A stretch of 64,000 bases of DNA from Gnetum montanum (GCA_015680685.1 MNCI01014495.1:817794-881793); one strand, 5' to 3'; positions 47,585 to 59,149 are shown, counted from the first letter of the stretch. Numbers and translations are program-made. Notes: generated by a model from the letters alone, not told the origin.

Positions 47585-48330
47585 GTGGGCCACCTTCCTA
47601 GGAAACTATCTGATCCTAAGAGTCCCTTAATCTATCTCCAAGTCACTGGGAATGAACCACGTAAGGCTCTTCTTGACTCAGATTCTGAAGTCGACTTAAT
47701 ATCGCAAGAAATGTATAAAGCCTGGAACCTGCCTCCACTCAAGAAGAGCAATATTCAATTAGAGCTAGTTGACCAGTCCATCACTGTCCCTTTGGGACTT
47801 GTGGAGGACATTGTTACCACTGTGTGTGGTCGATCATACATACCTAGTTGATATCCTAGTGATAGAAGTCAACAACAACAAAGGGGACTTCCCAATTATA
47901 ATTCGGAGGGCATGGCTAAGTACCATAAACGCATGCCTAGGAATCTGTGATCTTTTCTTGCAAATATCTAACGAAAACATTTATGGAAAGATCAAGAAGA
48001 AGAAAGTTCGATGCATCACATACAGTGATACAAAGGGTGATGACATACAGGAATGCTCTGCATCTCCTGCATGCAACCAGTGTGCCTAAGAAACTCAAAT
48101 ACAAAGGTTCCTGTATGTAGCAACCACACAACAAGAGAACACCCAATGGTTGATAGCTAATCAAGAGAGCAACCCACCAATATGCATGGAACTAACTGGG
48201 GGAACAACTTGCAACCACAAAAAAAGCATAGATACATTGGAATATGACCATCGCCAACTTCCAATCCTTAATCTAAAAACATCAATTGGGAGAAGTTGGA
48301 CACTTCTAAAAAATTCAAATTAGCGCTCAT
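47585..48330 (+). pseudogene. Aspartic protease of element D, then pol deletion
   Basis: Blocks are LIYLQVTGNEPRKALLDSDS, EVDLISQEMY, AWNLPPLKKSNIQLELVDQ, PLGLVEDIVTTVCGRSY, then after a frameshift LVDILVIEVNNNKGDFPIII and RAWLSTINACLGI. The frameshift is a CATA duplication (CATACATA near 47837). The active-site Gly is Asp (Asp-Ser-Asp). After a linker stretch resembling the sisters, the sequence jumps near 48325 to DLSLPIQSWGRWPPM, the last codons of pol. Confidence 0.8.
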
Positions 48331-50261
48331 TGTTTTAGATCTCTCCCTTCCAATTCAATCATGGGGGAGATGGCCACCTATGCTGATCATTTGAGGACCT
48401 CAGTTCTTTTCAGTTTTTATTTTACACATTTTTTTGCACATTTTGGTTTTACAAATTTCTTTAAATTTTCTTATTTTTGTTTTACAACATCGTTTATACT
48501 TTTTCTTTTATTTGTGTGTGTATGTGTGTGTCTATCCATTTTGTTAAGTTTGTCACCCAATAAGTGCTATTAATGATGGTATGAACTGTTTTCTATTGGT
48601 TGCTAATGTTTGGTTTTTACAATTTAGTTACGATGTTGATACTAAGGTATGGTTCTTTGATTATAATAGGCAATGAGTCCACATCATCCGTGTATCTGTA
48701 ATCTCTATCTTTTCTCTTGGCTTGGAACTATACAGTCCCTTTTTTCAAAATAATAAGAACTATCAACGAATCGGTGATTGGGAATTTCTCAAACTAAGGA
48801 AGGACTCAAGGATTGAAAAGGGTGTGGCTTCAAAGAAACTTGATGTGCTTGTGCTAGCCATTCTCTTGGGTGCTTGGATGTTTTCTTCTTGAGTTTTCTT
48901 ACCATTCCGACGTTGCTGCATTATCAAGAAGCTGAGAAAAATAAAAATAACAAAGTCTTTGCATGGTGTGGTTCTCACGCATAAACAAAAAAAAAAAGAG
49001 TGAGGATTCAAAGCACACCTCTTAGATGAAATAATCATCTGGGCTACAAGCACTAGTTATGGAACTAAAAACATGTTCCCTCTAACCAAGGCTCTTCCTC
49101 GCTTCCTACTTTTTCCTCCCTTGTTTCGTCGAAATGGTGGTGGCTCTTTGGGGGATGCATTCTTGTTACTTCAAGTGGATGGATTGGCCGAATTCATTAA
49201 TGCAAAGTCACTAGATGTGGTTTGTTTGAGGCCGGACTTGGAATGGGATCTACTAGGTCACATTAATCATTAAATACACAAGGGGCTGTACACCACCTTG
49301 TTCTTGAGACTCCATTCCATTCTCTTCTTTCCATCATTCTTTCTCCATTGTTCACCTCGTTGCTGGTTGTATCATTAGTGTATAGTTTGGTTGACACATC
49401 ATTTTCTTTGTGGTAAATTCTTGTGGTTAAGACTTTAACTCTTGCTTGCAAATGACATTTCTAGAGCCTACGGACTCTTTGAATGTGGGAATGTTAGGGC
49501 ATTAAGGGCATCAGCCTGCTTTGGGGAGGATCCACTGGCATTCCTATTTGGTGCATCCGTTAATTTTTTTCCTTTAAACATTTCCACAATCACAATTTAT
49601 TTTGTTCATTTCCATCTTTGACATCCATTTTATCGACGTTGCTGTTGATCCTTTTTTTTCATCTTTCTTATTCCTTCTCTTTTCCCATTCTATCACTACC
49701 GGAGGTTCGTTCTCAGTCATGGGGGTCCTAGTCCAATTTTTTCGATTTTCTCCTAACCCCTACACCTTGGGTAGCCACCAATATTATATCTTAAGATCTG
49801 TATCAGCCATATTACAACTCAGCCAATGGACCTTACATTGAGGCAAGGTATCAACTGCATTATGATTCATTTACCCTTGCTAATATAAGACTGTGTTGTG
49901 TGTTCAGATGGCAATCATACAACAATGGATTGGACCTAGAGGGAACACTAGGAATGGATCGGTGCTGAAGCAGTTATGCAAGGAACAAGATTGATGGTGA
50001 GCTTATGGATGGACAATGAAAGGCGCAATCTTGGCATTGGCAGTAGTAGACTTCTTCTCTCTTCTCTCTCAGCTGCCAAATAAGGCCTGATGTCAAATGT
50101 ACAAAGTGTTCACTCTTGTTGTCATGAACACTTATTTTGTCTTATTTTGTAATGATGATCCGTTCACATGTCATCCCATTCACCATTAGTTCCATTCAAG
50201 TCAATAATCCCATACCTTCCCAATATGTTGTAAGGAACTCGAGGACGAGCTTTTATTCAGT
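48331..50261 (+). other. Spacer of element D with pol tail and hairpin
   Basis: It begins with the pol end and a T-rich tract (48400-48500). The family hairpin is at 48965-49019 (arms GGTGTGGTTCTCAC and GTGAGGATTCAAAGCACACC). A block GGGCTACAAGCACTAGTTATGG follows, as in C1. The open stretch at 49073-49273 lies in sequence that is spacer in C1, so I do not call it a gene. ORF3 is absent. Confidence 0.65.
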
Positions 50262-50271
50262 CATGGGGGTA

Positions 50272-51022
50272 TGATGGGAAGTGATATTGTAGCCCGTCGC
50301 CAATTCTATAAATAAGAGGCAGCTTTCCCTTGTTTCTCCATCTAGATCTAGACCCTAGTGAAACTCTGGTAGTTTTACCTCTCCAGAGATAGAATAATTT
50401 CCATGTGCCTGCAGTAGGAGTTCCAAAGTGAACGAATCTTTATTCTAGTAAACATTGTACCTGAGCACACGTTTGTGTACAAAAATAAAGACGAACTTTT
50501 GGATAAACCTTACAGTGCATGGACTAAGCTAAATAGGACTTTAATTAATGTTAAATGGTTAAATGCTTTATTAGTTAATTAATATTTCTCAACCTTCAAC
50601 ACTCCTAGTTAAGTGCATTCCATACAACCGCTTTGAGCACGTGCGTTACGCTTGGTAATCCCAGTAACGAATAGCATTTGGTAATCCCAGAAGGTTGCAT
50701 TGGCTCAGGGTGTGAATGGCAAGTGGTCCGGATAATGATGCTAGGCATTAGAACTTAGTTAGTTAATGTTAGTTACTTAGTCTCTTCACCCTTTCCCTCA
50801 TTAGCATAGGAGATAAAAGATAAAAGGCATAAAAATCACATACCTCAGACTTACTTAACCATACAACCGTGACAAATACAAGTAAGCCTAGGAAGACAAC
50901 GAATGATTAACCGTAAGTGTTACATAAGGCATGTAGGCACTTAGTCTATGGAGTTTAACTGGATTGTGCATGTAACACTCGTATTTGTATGGTTGAGTGT
51001 AGGGGTACCTCGCCACTCATCA
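50272..51022 (+). repeat. 3' LTR of element D
   Basis: A 751-bp LTR preceded by the polypurine tract CATGGGGGTA (50262-50271) and ending CCACTCATCA. TATA box at 50307-50315. It is 51 bases shorter than the 5' LTR owing to one deletion near its start. Confidence 0.92.
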
Positions 51023-51027
51023 ACCTT

Positions 51028-51724
51028 TATTACAGTTTTTTCAATAACGGTTTCTATAAGAACCATTAGATGAAGAGGAATGTTCAGAATTAGATGAAGA
51101 GGATGAAGAGGAAGGTAGACCACCACTGCCACCGCGGTGTCCACCACCACTCTTACACTTATTACGATCACCATCCTTAGATCCCTTGCTATTATGATGC
51201 TTACTGAAGTTCCTACCCTGGTTATCACGTTTTCCTAAACCTAATTTATGGATAGTGGATCGTAGGTTTAGGTTCACACCCTCGTCACTGATATCAGGGG
51301 ATGGAGAATCTTCATGTTGAGAACCTTTAGAGGGAGGATCCTCATTGTCCTCTTAATCTAGTAGGAACAAGGGGTTAGTGAAATGTTTCCCCTTCATAGC
51401 ATCGTGGAGCTTCTTCAAATGTTTATCTCGTTTGCGTTGTGTTTTAGTAGGACAATAGTTTCGAGTGTCATAACCATTCACGACGTATTCTTCATGAAGA
51501 TATACTATGCCCAGCTTTTTAAGGTTTTTCAATAGCATCCCGGCCACAGATCTATCAGGGGGCAAGATGATGTTGCCCTCCATGTCATGCCATCGTAGAT
51601 GTTCATCCTGATGTAGGATGAAGGTGAAGTTTCGTACAAACTCATCTTGATGAGTATATACCACTTTGCATTCTTGTGGGACCGGTGGTTTGGTATCTTC
51701 ATGCTTGCAAGAAGAAGAAGACAT
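51028..51724 (-). pseudogene. gag of element C2, N-terminal part
   Basis: The ATG at 51724 opens MSSSSCKHEDTKPPVPQE. It continues VVYTHQDEFVRNFTFILHQ, GNIILPPDRSVAGMLLKNL and YDTRNYCPTKTQ in one long open frame (51353-51736), the best-preserved gag start in the window. The later Ser-rich and basic linker (51041-51277) is in a shifted frame. Element D cuts it at 51027. Confidence 0.87.
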
Positions 51725-51860
51725 TTTGCAAAACAAAATAAAATTATTAGTGTGCCTTTATAATTTTATATATAGTGGGAATGATATTGACCTGGAGGTT
51801 CGTACAACGATATTAATGGTATTCACTTAAACCTATATAGTGCATGTTCCACAAACAAAG

Positions 51861-51878
51861 TCCCCAGCAATGGTGCCA
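51861..51878 (-). other. Primer-binding site of element C2
   Basis: In sense, TGGCACCATTGCTGGGGA, one base from the 5' LTR. It differs from the tRNA-Asp complement by three C-to-T or G-to-A type changes. Confidence 0.8.
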
Positions 51879-51879
51879 A

Positions 51880-52802
51880 TGATGAGCGATGAACACCCAA
51901 CCATACAAATCACAAAGCGTTCACATGTAATTCGATCGAATTCTATGGACTTTATCATTTTCGGTGCACTAGTCCTTTAGGAAGTGAATCTAGCCTTAAG
52001 GTCAATCGTTGTCTTCCCAATTACACTTATGACGTTTGTTGGTATGGTTAAATATAACTGAGGCATATGATTTTTATCATTTTGTGTTTTGTAGTTTGGT
52101 GTTCAAAATGTAGATAAAAGGAATTTGATTAAATAATATAAATTAACTAATTAACTAGCATTTAACTAATCCTAACATAAGCATCTGATCCCACTTTTCA
52201 TACACATCCTGAACCCACGTATCCACTGTTGGACGACCAAGCGCTACACTACTAGGCGTACTAAGCAATAACACTGTTGGGATTACCAAGCGAATACGTG
52301 TTACGCTCAAAGTAGTCACACTTATGTATGTAATCTATCTAGCTTAATTGCTTCATTAATGTAATAATTGGGAAATATTTAATAACTAATAGAAAACATT
52401 TAATAAATAATTAAAAACATTGAATACATAATTGAAATAGTTAATCTATACAAAGTATTGCAAGGTTTATCAGAAAGCTCATCTTTATTGCTACACACAC
52501 TATTGTGCTCAGATACAACAATGCTCGAATAAAGATTTGTACACTCAATGACTCCTACTGTAGGCACTCGAGGAGAAATTTTAACTTTCAAATGGAAAAA
52601 ATCACAAGAGCTTCGTTGCAGCTACAATGTCTAATTCCCATAAATGCAGCTGCAATTGCGTATTTATATCCAAAAAATAACACTGTGTTGATGGGGCCTC
52701 ATCAATGCATGATAAGATGCATTGACTAGGCCTTGTCAATGAGGCCTAGTTGATGAGGCCGCGTCGAAGAGGCCTCATTAGCCAACTGAATGCGACTCAT
52801 CA
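51880..52802 (-). repeat. 5' LTR of element C2
   Basis: A 923-bp LTR. Its U3, on the plus strand at about 52684-52796, holds a short-period array around GATGAGGCC and CATTGACTAGGCC. It ends GCGACTCATCA. Confidence 0.9.
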
Positions 52803-55190
52803 TAGGGCAACTAGCCACATTAGGTTATGAATGTTTGTGAGGATTGTTTCATTGAAAAAATGGTCATTTCATGGATCAATTGTTTGAACCACTTGACTGG
52901 AAAGCTAGTTGTAAATTTACAGCCCTCATAGTATTTCATTGCTACGACTGTGGGGAAATTTTTCCCTGCATGGATGAAGTAGGAGGTAACTAGGTAGAGG
53001 GTAGAGGGATGTGTGTAGAAGGATGCAGAGGATGGTATGGATATGCGTGCTCCCCTCAAGTAGATGATGAATGAATTTGATGATACTCTAGAGGGTAATA
53101 GTGATGCTAGAATGAGGCATGGCTGGTTGAACTTCATGGAGAAATGGGTTGCTGAACATAGTACATGTATGGATTTGGTTGACTGTAAGGGTACTGTTGT
53201 CTTGCTAGTGACATCCCTCATGATTGTGGTTGCTACCACTATTGGTATTGCTCATATGGTTGTGGTGGAGTTCCACTAGGATAGTATGCCTATTGTTGCT
53301 AGTGGAATTGCCTTAGATTGCCTTAAGGATAAGGCAATCGTCTAGGTTCTTGCCTCCTTGCTAGTCGAGGATTTAGCACATACACCCCAAACTCTTATAA
53401 GCATGACACCATAGGAAAACATCCCTTAGGATGTGCATATTGAAAAATGTCACACCTAACATCATCATTGAAGTTTGTCTTCATAACTTCCTCTATTGTA
53501 GTAGCTTTGCCCTTACCTCTTTGGTAGGCACATTTAGCTTCTTTCTACCTCCTATGGTTGTGATTACTATTTTGCTTTGTGGATTATTTAGCAATCTTCA
53601 TAGCAGTTTCAAATTTTTCATCCAAAGAGTCCCATAATTTATCAACATTTGCTAAAATATCGAAAATAGGTTTTTGGATGGGCAAGGTTTCCTTATTTCC
53701 ACTTCGTCGAGTGGTGATTCCTCCTCATCACAGAATTAGACCTTTCTTTTTCTAATGGAAGGGTCCCTATTATATTCTTCTACACTTTCCATTTTTCAAA
53801 ACTCACCTTCTTCTTTTGCTACTTGCTCTATCAACTTTTGTATTTGATGAGCTATCAATTCGGATAGTCTCCCTTGGGCATAAACCCCAAGAGTTCTTCT
53901 GGTTTCTTCTCTAAGCCCATCTATGATGTGGCAGAGTTGTTCCATCTGAGAATAACCATGGCTAGGGCATCGATGTAAGAGAGAATACTATTTACCCATG
54001 GTGGTGTTTAAGGGTTTGTGTGTTTCTTGTTTCTAGCCTTGAATTTGCCTTCTCAAATTAGACACTCTGGAGTATGTCTAGTATTTGTCATTAAATAGCT
54101 CTAGCATTGTTCTCCATTTGCAGATAGATTCTAACTCCAAGTATAGGTACCAGCTCTCTGCCTCTTTGATGAGTGTCCTAGGAAATAGCTTCAATTTCTA
54201 CTAGTCATTTTCAATATTTTGTAAGGCACTGGCATTGTGAAAGGCTTGTAGATGGTTTTGCATATTAGAGTTATATGCCTGCTCAAATCTTAGGATGTTG
54301 TTCATGTTTAAGCACTTGATCCAACTATCTTTCACATGCCTAGTTGGAATCTTAATTGCCTCTGCAATGTTAAGCATGCTTCAAGTTGCCAACAAAGGTT
54401 CATCATCATCATTATTTTGATGACGCCAATGATGATTTCTGCTACCCCTTTGTTCTTAGCAAGCTCTATAATCATTTTTGTCTCATTGATCACCTTAATT
54501 GTGATTATTTATCCTACAGCTTTTATCAAAACTAGAAGATGAAGAGGAATGTTTGAAATCAGATGAAGAGGATGAAGATGAAGGTGGACCACCAACATCG
54601 CCGCAGTGTTTACCATCGCCTCTTTGCTTGGCACGACCATGATCATTAGATTCCTTATCATCATGATGTTTGTCCAAGCCCCTACCTTGACTATCACTTT
54701 TTCTTGAACCTGGTTTGTTAATAGTGGATCACAAGTTGAAGGCCACATCCTCATCACCAATAACAAGGTTTGGAGAATCTTCATGTTGAGAACCCTCAGA
54801 GGAATGATCCTCATTGTTGGTTTGGTTTAGCAAAAACAAGGTATTGGTAAAGTATTTTTCCTTTGCAAATTCATGATGCTTTTCTTAGTGTCAAACTCTC
54901 ATATGTTGTGTTTTAGTAGGATGGTTATCTTGAGTGTCATAAGCATGCACAACGTATTCCTCCTAAAGATCTAGGATGCCCAACCTCTTAAGAGTTTGAA
55001 GTAGCATCCCTAGCATAAATCGATTGGGGGGCATTACGATGTTTCTCTCCATGTCTTGCCACCATAGTTGTTCATCCTAATGTAGGATGAAGGTGAAGTT
55101 AGGTACATACTCATTTAGATAAGTATATACCACCTTGCATTCTTGTGGGACTGATAGTTTAACATCTTCATGCATGTGAGAAGAAGACAT
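52803..55190 (-). pseudogene. gag of element C1
   Basis: The ATG at 55190 begins the family MSSSH-type start. The basic, Ser-rich linker lies at 54495-54814, with blocks SSSSSSSDFKHSSSSSSFD. The core (about 53900-54340) matches D and C2. The knuckle-like stretch near 53410-53450 reads CDIFQYAHPKGC, with the second Cys changed to Phe. The Pro/Tyr-rich tail reaches C2's insertion point. Many stops. Confidence 0.8.
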
Positions 55191-55319
55191 TTTGTAAATA
55201 AATAAAATATTAGTGTGATTTTGTAATTATATAATTTGAGAATGATAACCTTGGGGTTCATTCAATGATATTAATAATGTTTACTAATCCTAGATAGTGC
55301 ACGTTTCAACAAAAAGAAG

Positions 55320-55337
55320 TCCCTGACAATGGCACCA
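55320..55337 (-). other. Primer-binding site of element C1
   Basis: In sense, TGGTGCCATTGTCAGGGA, one base from the LTR. It is a tRNA-Asp type site with four transitions. Confidence 0.75.
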
Positions 55338-55338
55338 A

Positions 55339-56232
55339 TGATGAGCGGCGAGGTACCCCTATGCCCAACCATATGAATCACAAAGCGTTCACATGAGATT
55401 CGATTGAATTCCATGGACTTTATAGTTTCTGATGCACTAGTTCTCTAGAAGTAAACTTTACTTTGACGATGTTCGTTATCTTCCTAACTACACTTGTGAA
55501 GCTCAAGGATATGATTTAAGTGTAATTAAGGCATATGATTTTTGTCATTTTATATTTTATGGTTTTGGTGCTTGAAATAAACAAGATAGAGAATAAAGAA
55601 TTTAATACTTACTTTAATCTAATGAGCTAACTACTGTTCAACTAGTCATAACATAAGTATTCAGTTCCACTTGTCGTACACATCCTAAACACATATAATG
55701 TTGTTGGGTTACCAAGTGCTAAGTGCTGCTAGGATTACCAAACATCATACACATGCTTGAAGTGGTCATAATTATGTGTTTACTTAATTGTTATTTAGCT
55801 TATCTCCCTTACCTACTTAATTAGCTTAATTACTAGAAAACATTAAATAAGTAATTGAAAACATTAAATGCATGAATGAAACATTTAAACTATCCAGAAT
55901 AGTGCAAGGTTTATCAAGAAGTTTGTCTTTATTTTCACATACATTGTCTTGCTTAGGTACAACAATGCTCGAATAAAGATCCGTACACTGAATGACTCCT
56001 GTTGCAGGCATTTGGGAAAATATTCTAACTTTCAAATGGAAAAACTGTAAGAGCTTCACTACATCATGACAGACTAATGCCTAAACAGGGTGGGTTGGCA
56101 CATATTTATAGGTAAGAATAGACCTTGCATCGATGCGACCATGTCAATGCATGAAATGATATGTTGACGGGGCTTGGTCAACGGGGCCTAGTCAATGAGG
56201 CCTCATTGACACAGCCAATCCACGACTCATCA
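55339..56232 (-). repeat. 5' LTR of element C1
   Basis: An 894-bp LTR from TGATGAGCGGCGAGG to ACGACTCATCA on the plus strand, followed by the second ATGTG (56233-56237). Its U3 carries several TTGACGGGGC and TCAATGAGGCC units. Confidence 0.92.
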
Positions 56233-56237
56233 ATGTG

Positions 56238-56986
56238 GTTGTAAGTTGTTGTATTCCCAATCCATACTTGTGGTTATCTATGTGTATGGTTAAGTGTGGT
56301 TGAGGCATAAGATATTTATTTTTATATTCTTTATTATTTTTTCTTACTTGCTAAATGATTGAATGAATAAAGATCTAATGATTAAATTAACTAACTAGGT
56401 AATTACTTTATTAACTAACTACCTTAACATAGAGTATATGTTCCCACTTACCGTACACATCCTAAACTTATGTTTATGTTGTTGGGTTACCAAGTGTCTA
56501 CTACTAGGCATACCAGGTATCCATTGTTGGGATTACCAAGCATTAATATGTTATGCTCACAGTGGTCATACTTACATTGCTTATGAACAAGAATATTAAT
56601 TACTTAAGGATAATAACATAAATTGTATATATAATAAAATGTTGAAAAGTATGATTTTGCTAATCTAAGTGCTTTAATCAATAGAGAAAATCTTGATTTT
56701 ATTATCATCTCTACAAATGTGTCCAAGCACATATGCACTTGAATAAAATGTCGTACAATCTCTTAAATCCACACTATGGGCATTGAAAGGAAAAATATTT
56801 TAACTTTTGTAGGAAGAAACTACAAGAATTCAACTAAGGCTATAATCAAAAGGTATCATAAATGTGAGTGTGTGCATTTATATAGGTAACACTTGTGTCA
56901 ATGTTGACGTACCTACGTTAATGCGTTCTAGCATGCGTTGATGGGGATATGTTGATAGGCATGCGCTAATGTAGCTTGTTTTATTA
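56238..56986 (-). repeat. LTR E1, right part
   Basis: This continues the LTR broken at 25691. GTTGTAAGTTGTTGTATTCC and later blocks run in the same order as 57180-57930 of the solo LTR. The right end is decayed (TTTTATTA) and placed by resumption of the LINE reading frame at 56987. No internal element sequence adjoins it, so E1 looks like a solo LTR. Confidence 0.65.
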
Positions 56987-57060
56987 ATGGTTTATCAAAT
57001 CAGAAACATTATGCTTGGTATAATTATCAACAAGGAAATGATGAAATTTATTATTGACTT
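56987..57060 (+). pseudogene. LINE endonuclease, middle fragment
   Basis: It reads NGLSNQKHYAWYNYQQGNDE and IYY, the Tyr-x-Trp block near the end of L1 endonucleases. It continues the frame left at 25569 and is cut by the solo LTR at 57061. Confidence 0.6.
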
Positions 57061-57932
57061 TGATGAGCAACGAGTAGTCCCTATGTGCTACCATATGAAT
57101 CACAATCATGTCCATGCAATCCATTTGAATTCTGTGGACCCTTTCTACCTAAGTGGCTTTTATCCTAGATGGTCAAATGTGAGGTTACTAGTCATTGTCT
57201 TTTCAATCATTACTTCTGTTAATTTCATATGTATAGCTAAGTATGATTGAGGTGTAAGATATTTGTTTTTTATATAACTTTATTATTTTTTATATTTGAA
57301 AATATTATGAGATGAAGTAATTTGAAGATTAACTTTAACTGGTTAATGGAACTAAAGGTAAGCTAAACTATCCTAAACATAGATTATCCGTTTTCACATT
57401 TCGTACAAATCCTAACTTATACTAATGCTACTGGGTCACTAAGTGTTTATTGTTAGACATACCAAGTATTCACTACTAGGATTACTAAGCATTAGTATAT
57501 TATATTTGAAGTGGTTATGCTCATATTACTACAGAATGAAATATTAAATTCTTGGGTATAAAAAAGTAAAGTGCAGGTAAGTAAAATGCTTGTAAGTAAA
57601 CAAAATGCTAATCTAAGTGCTACAATGGAAAGAAGAAATCTTGATTTTATTTTTATCATGAAAAAGCATCTAGCTACATCTTGCACTTAAATAAAGCTTC
57701 GTATAATCAATTCAATTAATGTTGTGGGCACTCAAAGGAAAATTTTGCTAAGTCTTATAGAAGAAAACTACAAGAGCTTTGCTAGAGAAATGATGAAAGG
57801 TATCATAAATGTGGCTAGTATGCATATTTATATAGGCTTAGGAAGGATCAATGTCAATGCATATGTGCCAACACATCCAATAATACGTTGATGGGAATGC
57901 ATTGACATAGCCAACTTATTTAAACTTCATTA
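57061..57932 (-). repeat. Solo LTR of the gypsy family
   Basis: An 872-bp LTR in reverse, from TGATGAGCAACG to ACTTCATTA, flanked by perfect GACTT duplications (57056-57060 and 57933-57937). Nothing internal remains, so it is the product of LTR-LTR recombination. Removing it joins two halves of the LINE endonuclease. Confidence 0.85.
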
Positions 57933-57937
57933 GACTT

Positions 57938-58480
57938 GGTAGAATTTATATCTCTAATGTTTCCTTTTAGAAGCCTACAAGGAAAATAGAAATGCATACA
58001 AATGTTACGTTTCCATATCATTTTCTTATTAATATTTTTCTGTTTGGTATTAATTCTTCATCCTTTCAAAAGCATAAGCTTTTTTGTATAAATGCTAACA
58101 TGTTTAGAGGACTTAGTGTAAAAATATTTTAAAAGTCTTTATGAAACATAGAAAAAATCCCATTGGTGATATTGGTTAGATTGAATGGTTGCAACAAACT
58201 ACTTATAGGGTAAGAAATTATGCTAAATGGTTTGGAAAGTAATTTGCTAATCATAAGCGTTAGATGAAAAAAATCTTGTAGAATCTGTAAAGCAAATACA
58301 ATTTTTTTGGATTAAAATCCCTTTGATTTTTAAACTCAAAAAGCTTTTTCTAAAGCTCATTATGCTAAACAATGTTGGGATACTTTTGAAGCTAAAAGTA
58401 ATCTCCCTAAAATTCACATTGGTTAGCTAAATATTGAAGATGAAACTTGCAAGGAATTTTTTTCCTAAACTACTTAGCCC
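57938..58480 (+). pseudogene. LINE endonuclease end and following ORF2 sequence
   Basis: Across the solo LTR the reading is IYY, stop, LGRIYISNVS, where L1 endonucleases have Arg-Leu-Asp-Arg; CGA to TGA and GAT to GGT would explain it. Further blocks (HRKNPIGDIG, IEWLQQTTYRVRNYAKWFGK near 58143-58240) may be the segment between endonuclease and reverse transcriptase, but this is weak. No reverse transcriptase was seen before 58480. Confidence 0.45.
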
Positions 58481-58489
58481 CCATGATGC

Positions 58490-58990
58490 CACTCTTTCTA
58501 TCCAAACACATTGAAGAGGTGTTGATCTAATGCAATAACTTGGAGTAGGTCAACATTTCCAATAAGGCTAACAAAGCAACTAACAAGTATAAATCTTCCC
58601 AAAATGCAGGGCAAATGATGGCATCTATGGACCAATCTTCAACTGCTTTATCATCAAATAAGGATGGCAAGGAGGGTAAACAAAAATTCAAACAATAAGC
58701 TTAATGGTGATAGACACAACTCACTCTATGATGGACAAAGAAGACAATCCATGGGTAGGTCTAAATATCACAAGTACCAATTGACCTACACACAACTTTA
58801 CAACATGTTGTTGAAAGTGGGGGACTTTACGACTTTGGCCATTGATACTTGCAAGTGGGTGGAAGGAGACCCACCTATCTCAAAGTGGTATAATCCTATC
58901 ATGAGGATGTAGGACTTGATATTAACAACTACAACATGCTTAATAATTATGTTCAATCCTTGGTGAAAAAAGAAGAAATTGTGTTTAACA
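58490..58990 (+). pseudogene. Possible retroelement gag remnant (unrecognised)
   Basis: An open stretch at 58664-58912 and its surroundings read SQNAGQMMASMDQSSTALSS, QLTYTQLYNMLLKVGDF and, in another frame, NNYVQSLVKKEEIVFNTQ. The layout (Gln/Ser/Lys-rich, then a short structured tail) recalls the end of some gypsy gag proteins, but no zinc knuckle or known motif is visible. This is a guess. Confidence 0.25.
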
Positions 58991-59149
58991 CACAGGTATA
59001 ACTAAGCAACTAAAACATGCCAATTTTTCAAGATCTACTAAACACTTATTCAAGAAGAATTTTGGCCTTCTAGAAAACATGGGAATGTTCCTCTACATCA
59101 TCAAATACTAATGCCATCACCTCCTTCACTATGTTGATCCTAAAATTGA

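Larger units (their letters stand above)
44069..51022 (+). mobile_element. Gypsy-type element D, pol-less, innermost insertion
   Basis: A 6954-bp element on the plus strand inside the gag of C2, with perfect target duplications ACCTT (44064-44068 and 51023-51027). It has both LTRs, primer-binding site, gag, protease, the last codons of pol, a long spacer with the family hairpin, and a polypurine tract. RT, RNase H, integrase and ORF3 are absent. In three aligned stretches (about 180 bases) the two LTRs differ at about 14 positions by hand count. It keeps more CpG and longer open frames than its hosts, as expected of the youngest layer. Confidence 0.92.
34850..52802 (-). mobile_element. Ty3/gypsy LTR retrotransposon C2, nested in C1, with D inside
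   Basis: It reads right to left: 5' LTR 51880-52802, primer-binding site, gag 51724 down to 42400 (split by D), protease, truncated pol, spacer, ORF3, 3' LTR 34850-35710. C1 sequence on both sides joins up when C2 is removed (the region before C1's protease at 34849 continues into gag at 52803). The flanks CTGGG and TAGGG are an imperfect 5-bp match. Most of RT, all RNase H and the integrase core are deleted, so this copy had lost its polymerase. Confidence 0.9.
25692..56232 (-). mobile_element. Ty3/gypsy LTR retrotransposon C1, with C2 and D nested inside
   Basis: It reads right to left: 5' LTR 55339-56232, primer-binding site, gag 52803-55190, then after the C2 insertion protease, reverse transcriptase, RNase H, integrase, spacer, ORF3 and 3' LTR 25692-26525. 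It is flanked by perfect target duplications ATGTG (25687-25691 and 56233-56237), which prove that the two ends 30.5 kb apart belong to one insertion. Its own length without C2 is about 12.6 kb. It carries the most complete pol in the window, still with stops and mutated catalytic residues. Confidence 0.92.

Noticed and set aside
49073-49273. A 66-codon open stretch in element D with gene-like composition
   Set aside because: The same sequence in C1 is spacer without this frame, so it is open by chance.
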